Shown here: positions 54,361-61,370 of the stretch, piece after piece
Numbering within the stretch: the first letter of the stretch is position 1
Layout of the letters: every line of letters starts with the position of its first letter
Assembly: GCA_040507225.1 (NCBI GenBank)
Contig: JBEVVG010000001.1
Location: 558,001-622,000 of the forward strand
Direction: 5' to 3'
DNA: 64,000 nucleotides
DNA from: Thiodiazotropha sp040507225
GTDB taxonomy: Bacteria > Pseudomonadota > Gammaproteobacteria > Chromatiales > Chromatiaceae
The notes under the pieces: generated by a model
The model's database searches: none
What the model was told of the DNA's origin: nothing
The model's input: the letters and a program-made list of their open reading frames with translations, nothing else
Program-made: the position numbers and the translations under genes

Positions 54361-55044
54361 TCAACTCAAACTGATTCTCAGGGAAGCGGCAGTAGCCAGT
54401 GGGGCCAGTACCAGGGAACCTACCAGCATAGCGGATAAAATCGAAATCTGCGCGGTTGTCGGGATACCGGCGATCGAGGTTTTCACCGCATCGGTGGCGA
54501 AGATGAGTACCGGCACGTACAGGGGCAGTACCAGCAGCGAGAGTATCACCCCGCCACGCCGCAGTCCGACCGTGAGGGCGACCCCCACCGAGCCGATCAG
54601 GCTGAGCACCGGGGTGCCGAGCAACAGGGTCAGCATCAGGGTCGGTACCGCTTCGCCGGGTATGTTGAGCAGGATCGCCAGTAGCGGCGCAACGATAAAC
54701 AGCGGCAACCCGGTCACCAGCCAGTGGGCCAGGATCTTTGCCAGCACCAGTATGGAAATCGGGTGCGCGCTGAGCATGTACTGTTCCAGTGAACCGTCCT
54801 CGAAGTCTGAGCGGAACATGCTGTCGAGTGACAGCAGTGAGGCGAGCAGGGCGGCCACCCAGACAACGCCGGGACCGACGGCCTCGATCAGTTTGGGATC
54901 GTTACCGATACCCAGGGGAAACATCGCCGTGACCAGGACGAAGAACAGCATCGGGTTGACGAGTTCCGAACGACGCCGGTAGGCCAGGACAAGATCCCGC
55001 TTGAGTAACAGGTTGAAGGCGCTGGTGAGGGAGAGTGTGCTCAT
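54361..55044 (-). CDS. ccmB: Haem ABC exporter permease CcmB
   Basis: Membrane subunit of the CcmAB transporter, 227 residues, six helices. 'DSMFRSDFEDGSLEQYMLS' and 'ILAHWLVTGLPL' are typical. ATGA overlap with ccmA. Confidence 0.95.
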   Translation of the reverse strand: MSTLSLTSAFNLLLKRDLVLAYRRRSELVNPMLFFVLVTAMFPLGIGNDPKLIEAVGPGVVWVAALLASLLSLDSMFRSDFEDGSLEQYMLSAHPISILVLAKILAHWLVTGLPLFIVAPLLAILLNIPGEAVPTLMLTLLLGTPVLSLIGSVGVALTVGLRRGGVILSLLVLPLYVPVLIFATDAVKTSIAGIPTTAQISILSAMLVGSLVLAPLATAASLRISLS

Positions 55045-55694
55045 CGTTCGGACAGGTTGATGCGTATCAGTTGGACCTCTTCCTTGAACCCGATTCTGTG
55101 GTGAGTCGTCATGGCCGCCATGCCACCCCGCTTGAGATGCGCCTCGAACAGCCGTTCCATATGCTCGATACCCTTGCGGTCCAATGAGGTGAAGGGCTCA
55201 TCGAGTATCCACAGACGCGCATCCGTGACCAGCAGCCGGGCAATCGCAAGCCGACGCTGTTGACCGGCGGACATGTTCCGCGTCGGCACGTCCTCGAACC
55301 CGTAAAGCCCAACCTGGTCCAGTGCCTCCTCCAGGCTGATCTCCTCGCGGGCCTTGCCCAGACCCTGAGCGATTCGCAGGTTTTCCAGAGGCGTGAGGTC
55401 CAGCTTTGAACCGTCCTTGTGGCCCAGGTAGGCGATGTGTTCGTGAAACTCGGGGCCGAGCCTGAAGATGTCCTTGCCGTCCCAAAGGACCTGCCCCGAT
55501 TCCGGTAGACGGATGCCGCTGAGGATGCGCAGCAGAGAGGTCTTGCCGCTGCCGTTACGACCTTCCAGCACCAGTGCCTGCCCCGGATTGATTGCAAACG
55601 CGAGGGATTCGAACAATATCCGGTCATCCCGAATGCAGGACAGGGATTGGGCCTGGAAAAGGCCACTTGTAGGTGGTGATACAGCTGTGCTCAC
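55041..55694 (-). CDS. ccmA: Haem ABC exporter ATP-binding protein CcmA
   Basis: ATPase that powers release of haem-CcmE. The 217 residues have Walker A 'GRNGSGKT' (Lys51), signature 'MSAGQQRRLAIARLL' and Walker B 'LWILDEPFTSLD'. The start is GTG 55694. It is the first gene of ccmABCDEFGHI; the promoter was not found with confidence in the 540 bases upstream. Confidence 0.95.
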   Translation of the reverse strand: MSTAVSPPTSGLFQAQSLSCIRDDRILFESLAFAINPGQALVLEGRNGSGKTSLLRILSGIRLPESGQVLWDGKDIFRLGPEFHEHIAYLGHKDGSKLDLTPLENLRIAQGLGKAREEISLEEALDQVGLYGFEDVPTRNMSAGQQRRLAIARLLVTDARLWILDEPFTSLDRKGIEHMERLFEAHLKRGGMAAMTTHHRIGFKEEVQLIRINLSER

Positions 55695-56233
55695 AGAGGT
55701 CTCTGTCGGCTCGTTCCCGGTGTCGGTGGATGACGGGATCAGCCGTCAAATCGTTGTTTTAATTTTCGTGATTATCGAATATGGCCAATCTGCCGGCCCA
55801 CTGTCCGGGGGTGGTTCCCGGGCTGAGTACGGAGCGAAGCATCCATCTTTCACCTGTGGCTGAGACTGTCTCCGTGTCCGCAAGGTTCCGGTTGATTCGT
55901 AACCCCGCCACCATACCTGATCCTATAGAGGGCTCTCAACCTAAAATTCCTCTCGGCCGGGTGTCGATTGTGCACCAAATAGCCTGAAAGAAATGGGCAA
56001 TATTTCCCAATATCGACCCGAAGTCTGGAAAATGATTCACCGTGTTATGTGATGCGGGTAGCAAATATCCGGGAGACTCACGAACCCGGCCGGAGTCTCG
56101 CCACTCGGTACCTGAGCCGCCATGCGGGAAATCAGCCGCTTAGATGGAGCGGGTATGGAGAGGTTTGTGGATGCTGGAAGATTCGGTGGTGAGACGCCTT
56201 ACAGGGGCATGAGGCGGTATGGTGCTCAGTTGA
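55695..56233. other. 539-base region upstream of ccmA
   Basis: It must hold the ccm promoter. Candidates on the minus strand (a TTGACG near 55750, a GATAAT near 55775) do not pair at a proper distance. A 68-codon plus-strand frame at 55781-55987 has no Shine-Dalgarno and no protein-like composition, so I do not call it. Nothing else was seen. Confidence 0.45.
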
Positions 56234-56374
56234 TCAGGTTGCCTGTGGCGGCGTCCGGATAATGATCTGTTCCTGTTCGTAACTCTGAAGGTTGGGGGTT
56301 CGCTCCGCGATGTTGGATGTCTGCCAAATGAGCGTCATACAGAATGCAATCGCCAACACGAACAGGTATTTCAC
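56234..56374 (-). CDS. Small membrane or secreted peptide, 46 residues
   Basis: GTG start with GGGGGG about 8 bases upstream; 46 residues. Residues 2-17 ('KYLFVLAIAFCMTLIW') form a hydrophobic helix that can be a signal peptide or an anchor; the rest is polar and ends in a Pro-rich tail ('IIIRTPPQAT'). It lies 186 bases downstream of the Rieske gene and 539 bases upstream of ccmA on the same strand. No family recognised; it may be a small membrane protein. Confidence 0.5.
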   Translation of the reverse strand: MKYLFVLAIAFCMTLIWQTSNIAERTPNLQSYEQEQIIIRTPPQAT

Positions 56375-56560
56375 CGGTTATCCCCCCGGAACTTAGCTTG
56401 GTGGTGAAATGTGATGCCATCAATGGGCCGTTATTATGCTTAACCGGCTCATTGCTTCGAGCCTTCAAACTTGGTGGGCAATATATAGGAATTAGTGAGC
56501 CGTCGCTAGTATGGGAAGCATTTGATTTTTGATCTGGATCACCAAAACCGGGCCTACAAC

Positions 56561-56878
56561 CTATTTTTTCGGTTGAATCAGGATCTCCTCGGCATGGATC
56601 TTGACCGGGTAGGTTCCAATCGGGTCGGTGGCAGGCTCCTCGAGCGGTTCGCCGGTCTTCAGGCTGAAGCGGCTGCCATGCAGCGAACATTTGATATGGT
56701 CTCCGTGAATGCACCCCAGGTAGAGTGAAACATCTTCATGGCTGCATTGATCGTCCACTGCATACCAGGCGCCCTCACTCTGGATGACAAGGTAACGCTG
56801 ACCCTCGATTTCCACACGTTTCATGCTTCCATCCGGGATCTCCTCCCGTCGTGCGACGCTCACCCATGTATCTGTCAT
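56561..56878 (-). CDS. Rieske [2Fe-2S] ferredoxin-type protein
   Basis: Small soluble Rieske protein of 105 residues, like the ferredoxin subunits of non-haem oxygenases. Ligands are Cys45-x-His47 in 'CSHEDVSLY' and Cys64-x2-His67 in 'CSLHGSRFSL'. The ATG at 56878 lies 4 bases after the TrpD2-like stop, so the two are co-transcribed; no oxygenase subunit is near. Its electron partner is unknown. Confidence 0.9.
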   Translation of the reverse strand: MTDTWVSVARREEIPDGSMKRVEIEGQRYLVIQSEGAWYAVDDQCSHEDVSLYLGCIHGDHIKCSLHGSRFSLKTGEPLEEPATDPIGTYPVKIHAEEILIQPKK

Positions 56879-56882
56879 GGTC

Positions 56883-57989
56883 TCACCCGAGCCGCTTTGC
56901 GGCTTCACCGCTGTCCAGTACCTTGCGCACGCGTGCCGCTGCATCTGCAAGGGTTTCATCGCGGCCGCAATGCCAGAGCACCAGGGCGCTGGCATAGACC
57001 AGGGAATCGTAGGCCGGGCCTGGTTCCCCGCGCAGGGCGCGCAGTCCGGTATCGGCCGCCCATTTGGCCGCCTGTTGCACATCCGTGATGCGAGCGATTT
57101 CGTCACCGCTCTGATTCGCCCCGGCTTCATCAGGCAGGGGTACCGCGCGCACCGGTTGCTCGATGGCCAGACTCCCGGGAGAGATTTCGACCGGCTGCTC
57201 GGAGCCCCCGTCGTCATAACGGAAGATCATTCCAGGCTGGCGCAGGGAAGGGATCACGCCTCCCTCGGTGCCGCGCACCAGCAGACAGCCCTCGAAACCG
57301 GCAAACCGGGCCAGCGAGGCATATTTCGCGGGATAGGGTTTGTGTACGTAACCCGTCACCAGGTGGGTTTTCCGGGTACCGGTGATAGGCTTGGCGAGGA
57401 CCTCGACGGTGGTGATCACCTGCCGTTTGATGATGCGCTGACGCAGGCCGGTCAGGTCGTGCAGTCCGGGACAGAAGGTTTTCTGATCCACGTAGGCCCA
57501 GCCCAGATGCGGATTCTCGACACGTGCCCTGGCATCGTCCAGGGAGATGTCCACATCCACACCGGCGGCCTGCAGCACATGCCGATGGGTGACCCCGAAT
57601 TTCGGCCCGACCGCGTCCAGTCCATGGCTCACGCAGGGCAGACCGCAGGCGGCAAGCACCATTGGAATCATCGGTGCAATCGGCAGGTTTCGGTTCATTC
57701 CGTCGTAGGGATCGACCAGGGAAACCAGTTCATCCACATCCGCCTGTCGAGTCTCGGAAATGTTCAGGATGGCCTCCAGAATCCCCTTGTTCTCGTCGTC
57801 GGTTTCCCGTTTCATGCGCAGCGCAATGAGGAAGATCGCGGTCTGTACATCGTCGATCTCGCCCCGCAGCACCGCCTGCATGCCATCGCGGGCTTCGCTA
57901 AGAGAGATGTCTTTGCTCAGTTCCGGACCGGTTGCGATGCGTTGGATGATCGAGTGCATCAGGGCGGAGGAGGTCATCTGTTCGGTCAT
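56883..57989 (-). CDS. TrpD2-like (anthranilate phosphoribosyltransferase-fold) protein
   Basis: From ATG 57989 it has 368 residues. The N-terminal helical domain is clearly Glycos_trans_3N-like ('IQRIATGPELSKDISLSEA', 'FLIALRMKRETDDE'). The catalytic region is divergent: the GTGGD phosphoribosyl-pyrophosphate loop expected after it is replaced by 'DPYDGMNRNLPIAPM', and the later loop reads 'VSHGLDAVGPKFGVTHRHVL'. It is therefore probably not an anthranilate enzyme. An in-frame start at 58046 exists, but AGGTAG lies 5 bases before 57989. A strong promoter lies 102 bases upstream, and the Rieske gene follows. Confidence 0.85.
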   Translation of the reverse strand: MTEQMTSSALMHSIIQRIATGPELSKDISLSEARDGMQAVLRGEIDDVQTAIFLIALRMKRETDDENKGILEAILNISETRQADVDELVSLVDPYDGMNRNLPIAPMIPMVLAACGLPCVSHGLDAVGPKFGVTHRHVLQAAGVDVDISLDDARARVENPHLGWAYVDQKTFCPGLHDLTGLRQRIIKRQVITTVEVLAKPITGTRKTHLVTGYVHKPYPAKYASLARFAGFEGCLLVRGTEGGVIPSLRQPGMIFRYDDGGSEQPVEISPGSLAIEQPVRAVPLPDEAGANQSGDEIARITDVQQAAKWAADTGLRALRGEPGPAYDSLVYASALVLWHCGRDETLADAAARVRKVLDSGEAAKRLG

Positions 57990-58090
57990 TTGTACTACCT
58001 GCTGTCTGACAGTGATCCGACCGGTCAGCTTGCCTGGCGGACGCATCCAACGTCGTGCCGGGGTTCAGGCTGAAGGTCCCATGCGGCGGC

Positions 58091-58118
58091 AGTATAAATA
58101 ACTGACTAAAATTGTCAA
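58091..58118 (-). promoter_or_regulatory. Sigma70 promoter of the TrpD2-like/Rieske operon
   Basis: On the minus strand TTGACA (58118-58113, perfect) is followed after 16 bases by TATACT (58096-58091, five of six). The start of transcription would be near 58084, about 95 bases before the ATG at 57989. Confidence 0.8.
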
Positions 58119-58164
58119 GAATAGCCGCGACGGGGTATTTCGGACCGATCCCTGCCGCTTCGGG

Positions 58165-58458
58165 TCAGCGGTGCAGGACTGCGGTCAGTACGTGGTTGTA
58201 TTCGAAAAATACCGAGTAGCTGGGGTAATCCCAGCGGGTAATGGGAGGATCGCCGACACTGGGGTGAGCGGTCGTGGGTTCACCGAAGCGCTTCTGCACC
58301 TGCTCCATGGTCATGCTGCGGGTGGGTCTCGGAACGCCCTCTTCGCTGTTGATGGGGTAGGCGTCGATGGAATCGATCAGCAGTTCATCAGCACTGGCGG
58401 CCTGGACGCTGAGGCCCAGCAACAGGGCGGCAGAAAGGGTCGTGAAACGAAAGGTCAT
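58165..58458 (-). CDS. Small secreted protein, 97 residues, unknown
   Basis: A signal peptide ('LSAALLLGLSVQAASA', cleavage after Ala) is followed by about 73 residues with 'MTMEQVQKRFGEPTTAHP', 'VGDPPITRWDYPSYSVFFEYN' (in part) and a C-terminal 'VLTAVLHR'. The pattern of an FGEP turn and aromatic beta-strands resembles the SmpA/OmlA (BamE-like) fold; inferred only. GGAG lies 9 bases before the ATG, and TATATT at 58492-58497 on the minus strand is a possible -10 with a weak -35. Confidence 0.78.
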   Translation of the reverse strand: MTFRFTTLSAALLLGLSVQAASADELLIDSIDAYPINSEEGVPRPTRSMTMEQVQKRFGEPTTAHPSVGDPPITRWDYPSYSVFFEYNHVLTAVLHR

Positions 58459-58681
58459 CTGAGCAACTCCGAATTTGTCTCTTCAAAAAGCAATATAGCA
58501 CTCTTATCTAACTATAGGAAAGCATGGGCATTTATTTCCCTGTTTGGGATTCGTGCCGGGATATCCCAAAGCCTGACAGCGAACACAGAAATGAAGATTT
58601 TCCGCGATCCTGAACGAGTAAACACGGCGATTTCTGATAGTCTATTCGGTTGTCGTACCACACTATGGTTTAATGCCCCCC

Positions 58682-59929
58682 ATGTTCAAACCACTTGAAC
58701 TGTACGTGGGCCTGCGCTACACACGGGCCAAACGCAGGAACCACTTCATTTCCTTCATATCCATGATCTCCATGCTCGGCATCATGCTGGGCGTGGTGGC
58801 ACTGATCGTCGTTCTGTCAGTTATGAACGGGTTTCACAAGGAAGTCCGTGAACGAATTCTCGGTATGGCTTCACATGCCACGATATCCGGCGTCAGCGGT
58901 GAATTGACGGACTGGGAAACGGTCATGGCCGAAGCCTCCAAATTTCCCCATGTCATCGGCGAGGCGCCGTACGTTGAGGGCCAGGGCATGCTGATCAGCG
59001 GACAGAAGGTCAGCGGGGTGATGCTGCGCGGCATACTGCCCGACCAGGAGGGCGCCGTCTCGGATGTTATACGCGACATCAAACAGGGTTCCATCGAGAG
59101 TCTCGAATCCTCCGCTTTCAATATCATACTGGGCCGTGAACTGGCCTTGGTGCTGGGGGTCGGCGTGGGGGACAAGGTCACCCTGGTGACCCCTCAGGTC
59201 AATGTGACGCCCGCGGGAATCCTGCCGCGTCTCAAACGGCTCACCGTGGGCGGTATATTCCAGGTGGGTATGGGTGAGTACGACCGGGGTGTGGCGATTC
59301 TGCATATCGACGATGCCGCCAAGTTGATGCGTCTGGAGAACGGTGTCACCGGGGTCCGCCTGAAACTCGACGACCTGTATCTGGCGCCTCAGGTCTCACG
59401 GGAACTCGCGTTGAAAATGGGTGGCTATTACCGGATCAGCGACTGGACCATGCAGCATCGCAATTTCTTTGCGGCGCTGCGCACTGAAAAACGCATGATG
59501 ACGATCATCCTGTCCCTGATCGTTGCGGTGGCGGCCTTCAATATCGTCTCCACGATGGTCATGGTGGTTACCGACAAGCAGTCCGATATCGCGATCCTCA
59601 GGACCCTCGGTGCGTCACCGAAGTCGATCATGGGGATCTTCATGGTGCAGGGCGCGACCATCGGTGTCGTGGGTACGCTGCTGGGGATGACCGGTGGGGT
59701 GGTGCTGGCCTATCGGGTGGAAGAGATCGTCAGCTGGATCGAACGCACCTTCCAGGTGGATTTCCTCGATCCCAGCATCTACTACATCACCAAACTGCCG
59801 TCCGATCCGCAGCTTAACGACGTGTTGTTCATTGGTGGAATGGCCCTGCTGATTACCTTGCTGGCCACCCTCTATCCCGCCTGGAAGGCATCCCGGACTC
59901 ATCCCGCAGAGGCGTTGCGCTATGAATGA
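58682..59929 (+). CDS. lolC: Lipoprotein-releasing ABC transporter permease LolC/LolE
   Basis: Membrane subunit that frees outer-membrane lipoproteins from the inner membrane; it would serve PrsT and the export lipoprotein here. From ATG 58682 it has 415 residues: four membrane helices with a large periplasmic loop (about 45-265). The opening 'MFKPLELYVGLRYTRAKRR' is characteristic. An ATG three codons earlier is less likely. Only one permease gene is present beside lolD; a second may lie elsewhere, or this may act as a homodimer. Confidence 0.94.
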   Translation: MFKPLELYVGLRYTRAKRRNHFISFISMISMLGIMLGVVALIVVLSVMNGFHKEVRERILGMASHATISGVSGELTDWETVMAEASKFPHVIGEAPYVEGQGMLISGQKVSGVMLRGILPDQEGAVSDVIRDIKQGSIESLESSAFNIILGRELALVLGVGVGDKVTLVTPQVNVTPAGILPRLKRLTVGGIFQVGMGEYDRGVAILHIDDAAKLMRLENGVTGVRLKLDDLYLAPQVSRELALKMGGYYRISDWTMQHRNFFAALRTEKRMMTIILSLIVAVAAFNIVSTMVMVVTDKQSDIAILRTLGASPKSIMGIFMVQGATIGVVGTLLGMTGGVVLAYRVEEIVSWIERTFQVDFLDPSIYYITKLPSDPQLNDVLFIGGMALLITLLATLYPAWKASRTHPAEALRYE

Positions 59930-60611
59930 TCAGCTGCTGGTGCTCGAGTCTCAGGGGCTGCTGCGTACCTTTGCCCAAGGCAATCTCAGGGTCGAAGTGC
60001 TGCAAGGCGTGGATCTTCAGGTCAAGGCCGGTGAGCGAATCGCCATCGTCGGAGCTTCCGGTTCCGGCAAGAGTACCCTGTTGCACTGTCTCGGGGGACT
60101 CGACAGGCCCGACGGGGGGCAGGTGATCCTCAACGGCCAGGACCTGCTGACCCTGAACGAACGGGAGAAAGGTCGGTTACGTAATCGTAATCTGGGTTTC
60201 GTCTACCAGTTTCACCATCTGCTCCCGGAGTTCAGCGCCCTGGAAAATGTGGCAATGCCCCTGTTGATCGGCGGTCTGGGGGTCGTCGAGGCGAAGCAGC
60301 GAGCCTCCGAGATGCTCGCCCGGGTGGGTCTGGAACAGCGCATGAGCCATAAACCGAATGAACTCTCGGGGGGCGAGCGGCAGCGTGCCGCTCTGGCCAG
60401 AGCCATGGTGCATCATCCCACCTGCGTGCTGGCGGACGAGCCGACCGGAAATCTGGATCGTAAGACTGCTGAACAGGTCTACGAATTGATGCTGCGGCTG
60501 AACATCGAGCGGCGGATCAGCTTCGTCATTGTCACCCATGACGTGGAACTGGCCAGACGCATGGACAGGACCCTGACCCTGGTGGATGGTAAACTCGCAA
60601 ACCTCGACTAG
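59922..60611 (+). CDS. lolD: Lipoprotein-releasing system ATP-binding protein LolD
   Basis: ATPase of LolCDE, 229 residues. Walker A 'GASGSGKST' (Lys50), signature 'LSGGERQRAALARAM', Walker B 'CVLADEPTGNLD'; 'LGFVYQFHHLLPEFSALENV' is typical of LolD. It overlaps lolC by 8 bases and converges on the DUF2062 gene. Confidence 0.95.
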   Translation: MNDQLLVLESQGLLRTFAQGNLRVEVLQGVDLQVKAGERIAIVGASGSGKSTLLHCLGGLDRPDGGQVILNGQDLLTLNEREKGRLRNRNLGFVYQFHHLLPEFSALENVAMPLLIGGLGVVEAKQRASEMLARVGLEQRMSHKPNELSGGERQRAALARAMVHHPTCVLADEPTGNLDRKTAEQVYELMLRLNIERRISFVIVTHDVELARRMDRTLTLVDGKLANLD

Positions 60612-60614
60612 GGG

Positions 60615-61163
60615 CTATGCGGTGGGTGTGGAAGGCGGCTTGATGGCCTTTTTGCTTTGCCGACGGTTTTTCCATTTCTCGATCGCCCGCCAGCGCCAGA
60701 TCCACAGGATCAGGCTGTATCCCAGGGCCGCTGCGACAACGGCACAGATGCCACAGCCGATCAGCAACGGCAACCAGATCCCTTCCAATCCTCCGTTGTG
60801 CAGCCATTCCATGCTCAACTCCACGGGAGGCGTATCGGCGGGATGGCCGACGACCCAGGTCCCCACCATGTAGGTAAACAACAGGATCGGCGGAATGGTG
60901 AACGGGTTGGTAATCCACACCAGGCAGACCGAGATGGGCAGATTGACCCGGAAGATGATCGCTGCGCCGGCCGCCAGCACCATCTGGAACGGCAGGGGTA
61001 CGAATGCCATGAACAGCCCTACCGCGAAGGCGCCGGAGGCTGAGTGCCGATTCAGATGCCAGAGGTTGGGGTCATGCAACAGGTCGCCGAAGACTTGCAG
61101 GTACTTGTGATTCCTCACCACATCGTGATGAGGCAACCAGCGTTTGATGAGTCTCTTCGGCAT
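60615..61163 (-). CDS. DUF2062 domain membrane protein
   Basis: From ATG 61163 it has 182 residues with two or three membrane helices and the DUF2062 pattern ('SASGAFAVGLFMAFVPLPFQM', 'WITNPFTIPPILLFTY'). Function unknown; it is regularly found between lolD and comEC in gammaproteobacteria. An upstream in-frame ATG at 61238 would add 25 residues unlike the family. Confidence 0.9.
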   Translation of the reverse strand: MPKRLIKRWLPHHDVVRNHKYLQVFGDLLHDPNLWHLNRHSASGAFAVGLFMAFVPLPFQMVLAAGAAIIFRVNLPISVCLVWITNPFTIPPILLFTYMVGTWVVGHPADTPPVELSMEWLHNGGLEGIWLPLLIGCGICAVVAAALGYSLILWIWRWRAIEKWKNRRQSKKAIKPPSTPTA

Positions 61164-61328
61164 GAGTGCTTGGGGTCTGTCCTCGGCGCGATTCGGATTA
61201 ATCGAAGTGCGTCGGCATGGTACACCAGATCGGAACAAATATCCCGATGCAATTTAGGGGCTTAGGTTTATATGATCTTATTCAGAACGGTGATTCCTTT
61301 CACCTCTGAGCAGGTAATTCTGATTAAG

Positions 61329-61334
61329 TATAAT
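61329..61334 (+). promoter_or_regulatory. Candidate -10 box for comEC
   Basis: A perfect TATAAT lies 36 bases before the comEC start, but the hexamer 17 bases upstream (CTGAGC) is a poor -35, so activation by a factor or weak expression is likely. GGGAGA (61361-61366) is the ribosome-binding site. Confidence 0.45.
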
Positions 61335-61370
61335 AGATCGTGAGGGATTGGCGGATGACAGGGAGAAGTC

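Noticed and set aside
55781..55987. 68-codon plus-strand frame upstream of ccmA
   Set aside because: No ribosome-binding site, no hydrophobic or domain pattern; likely chance.
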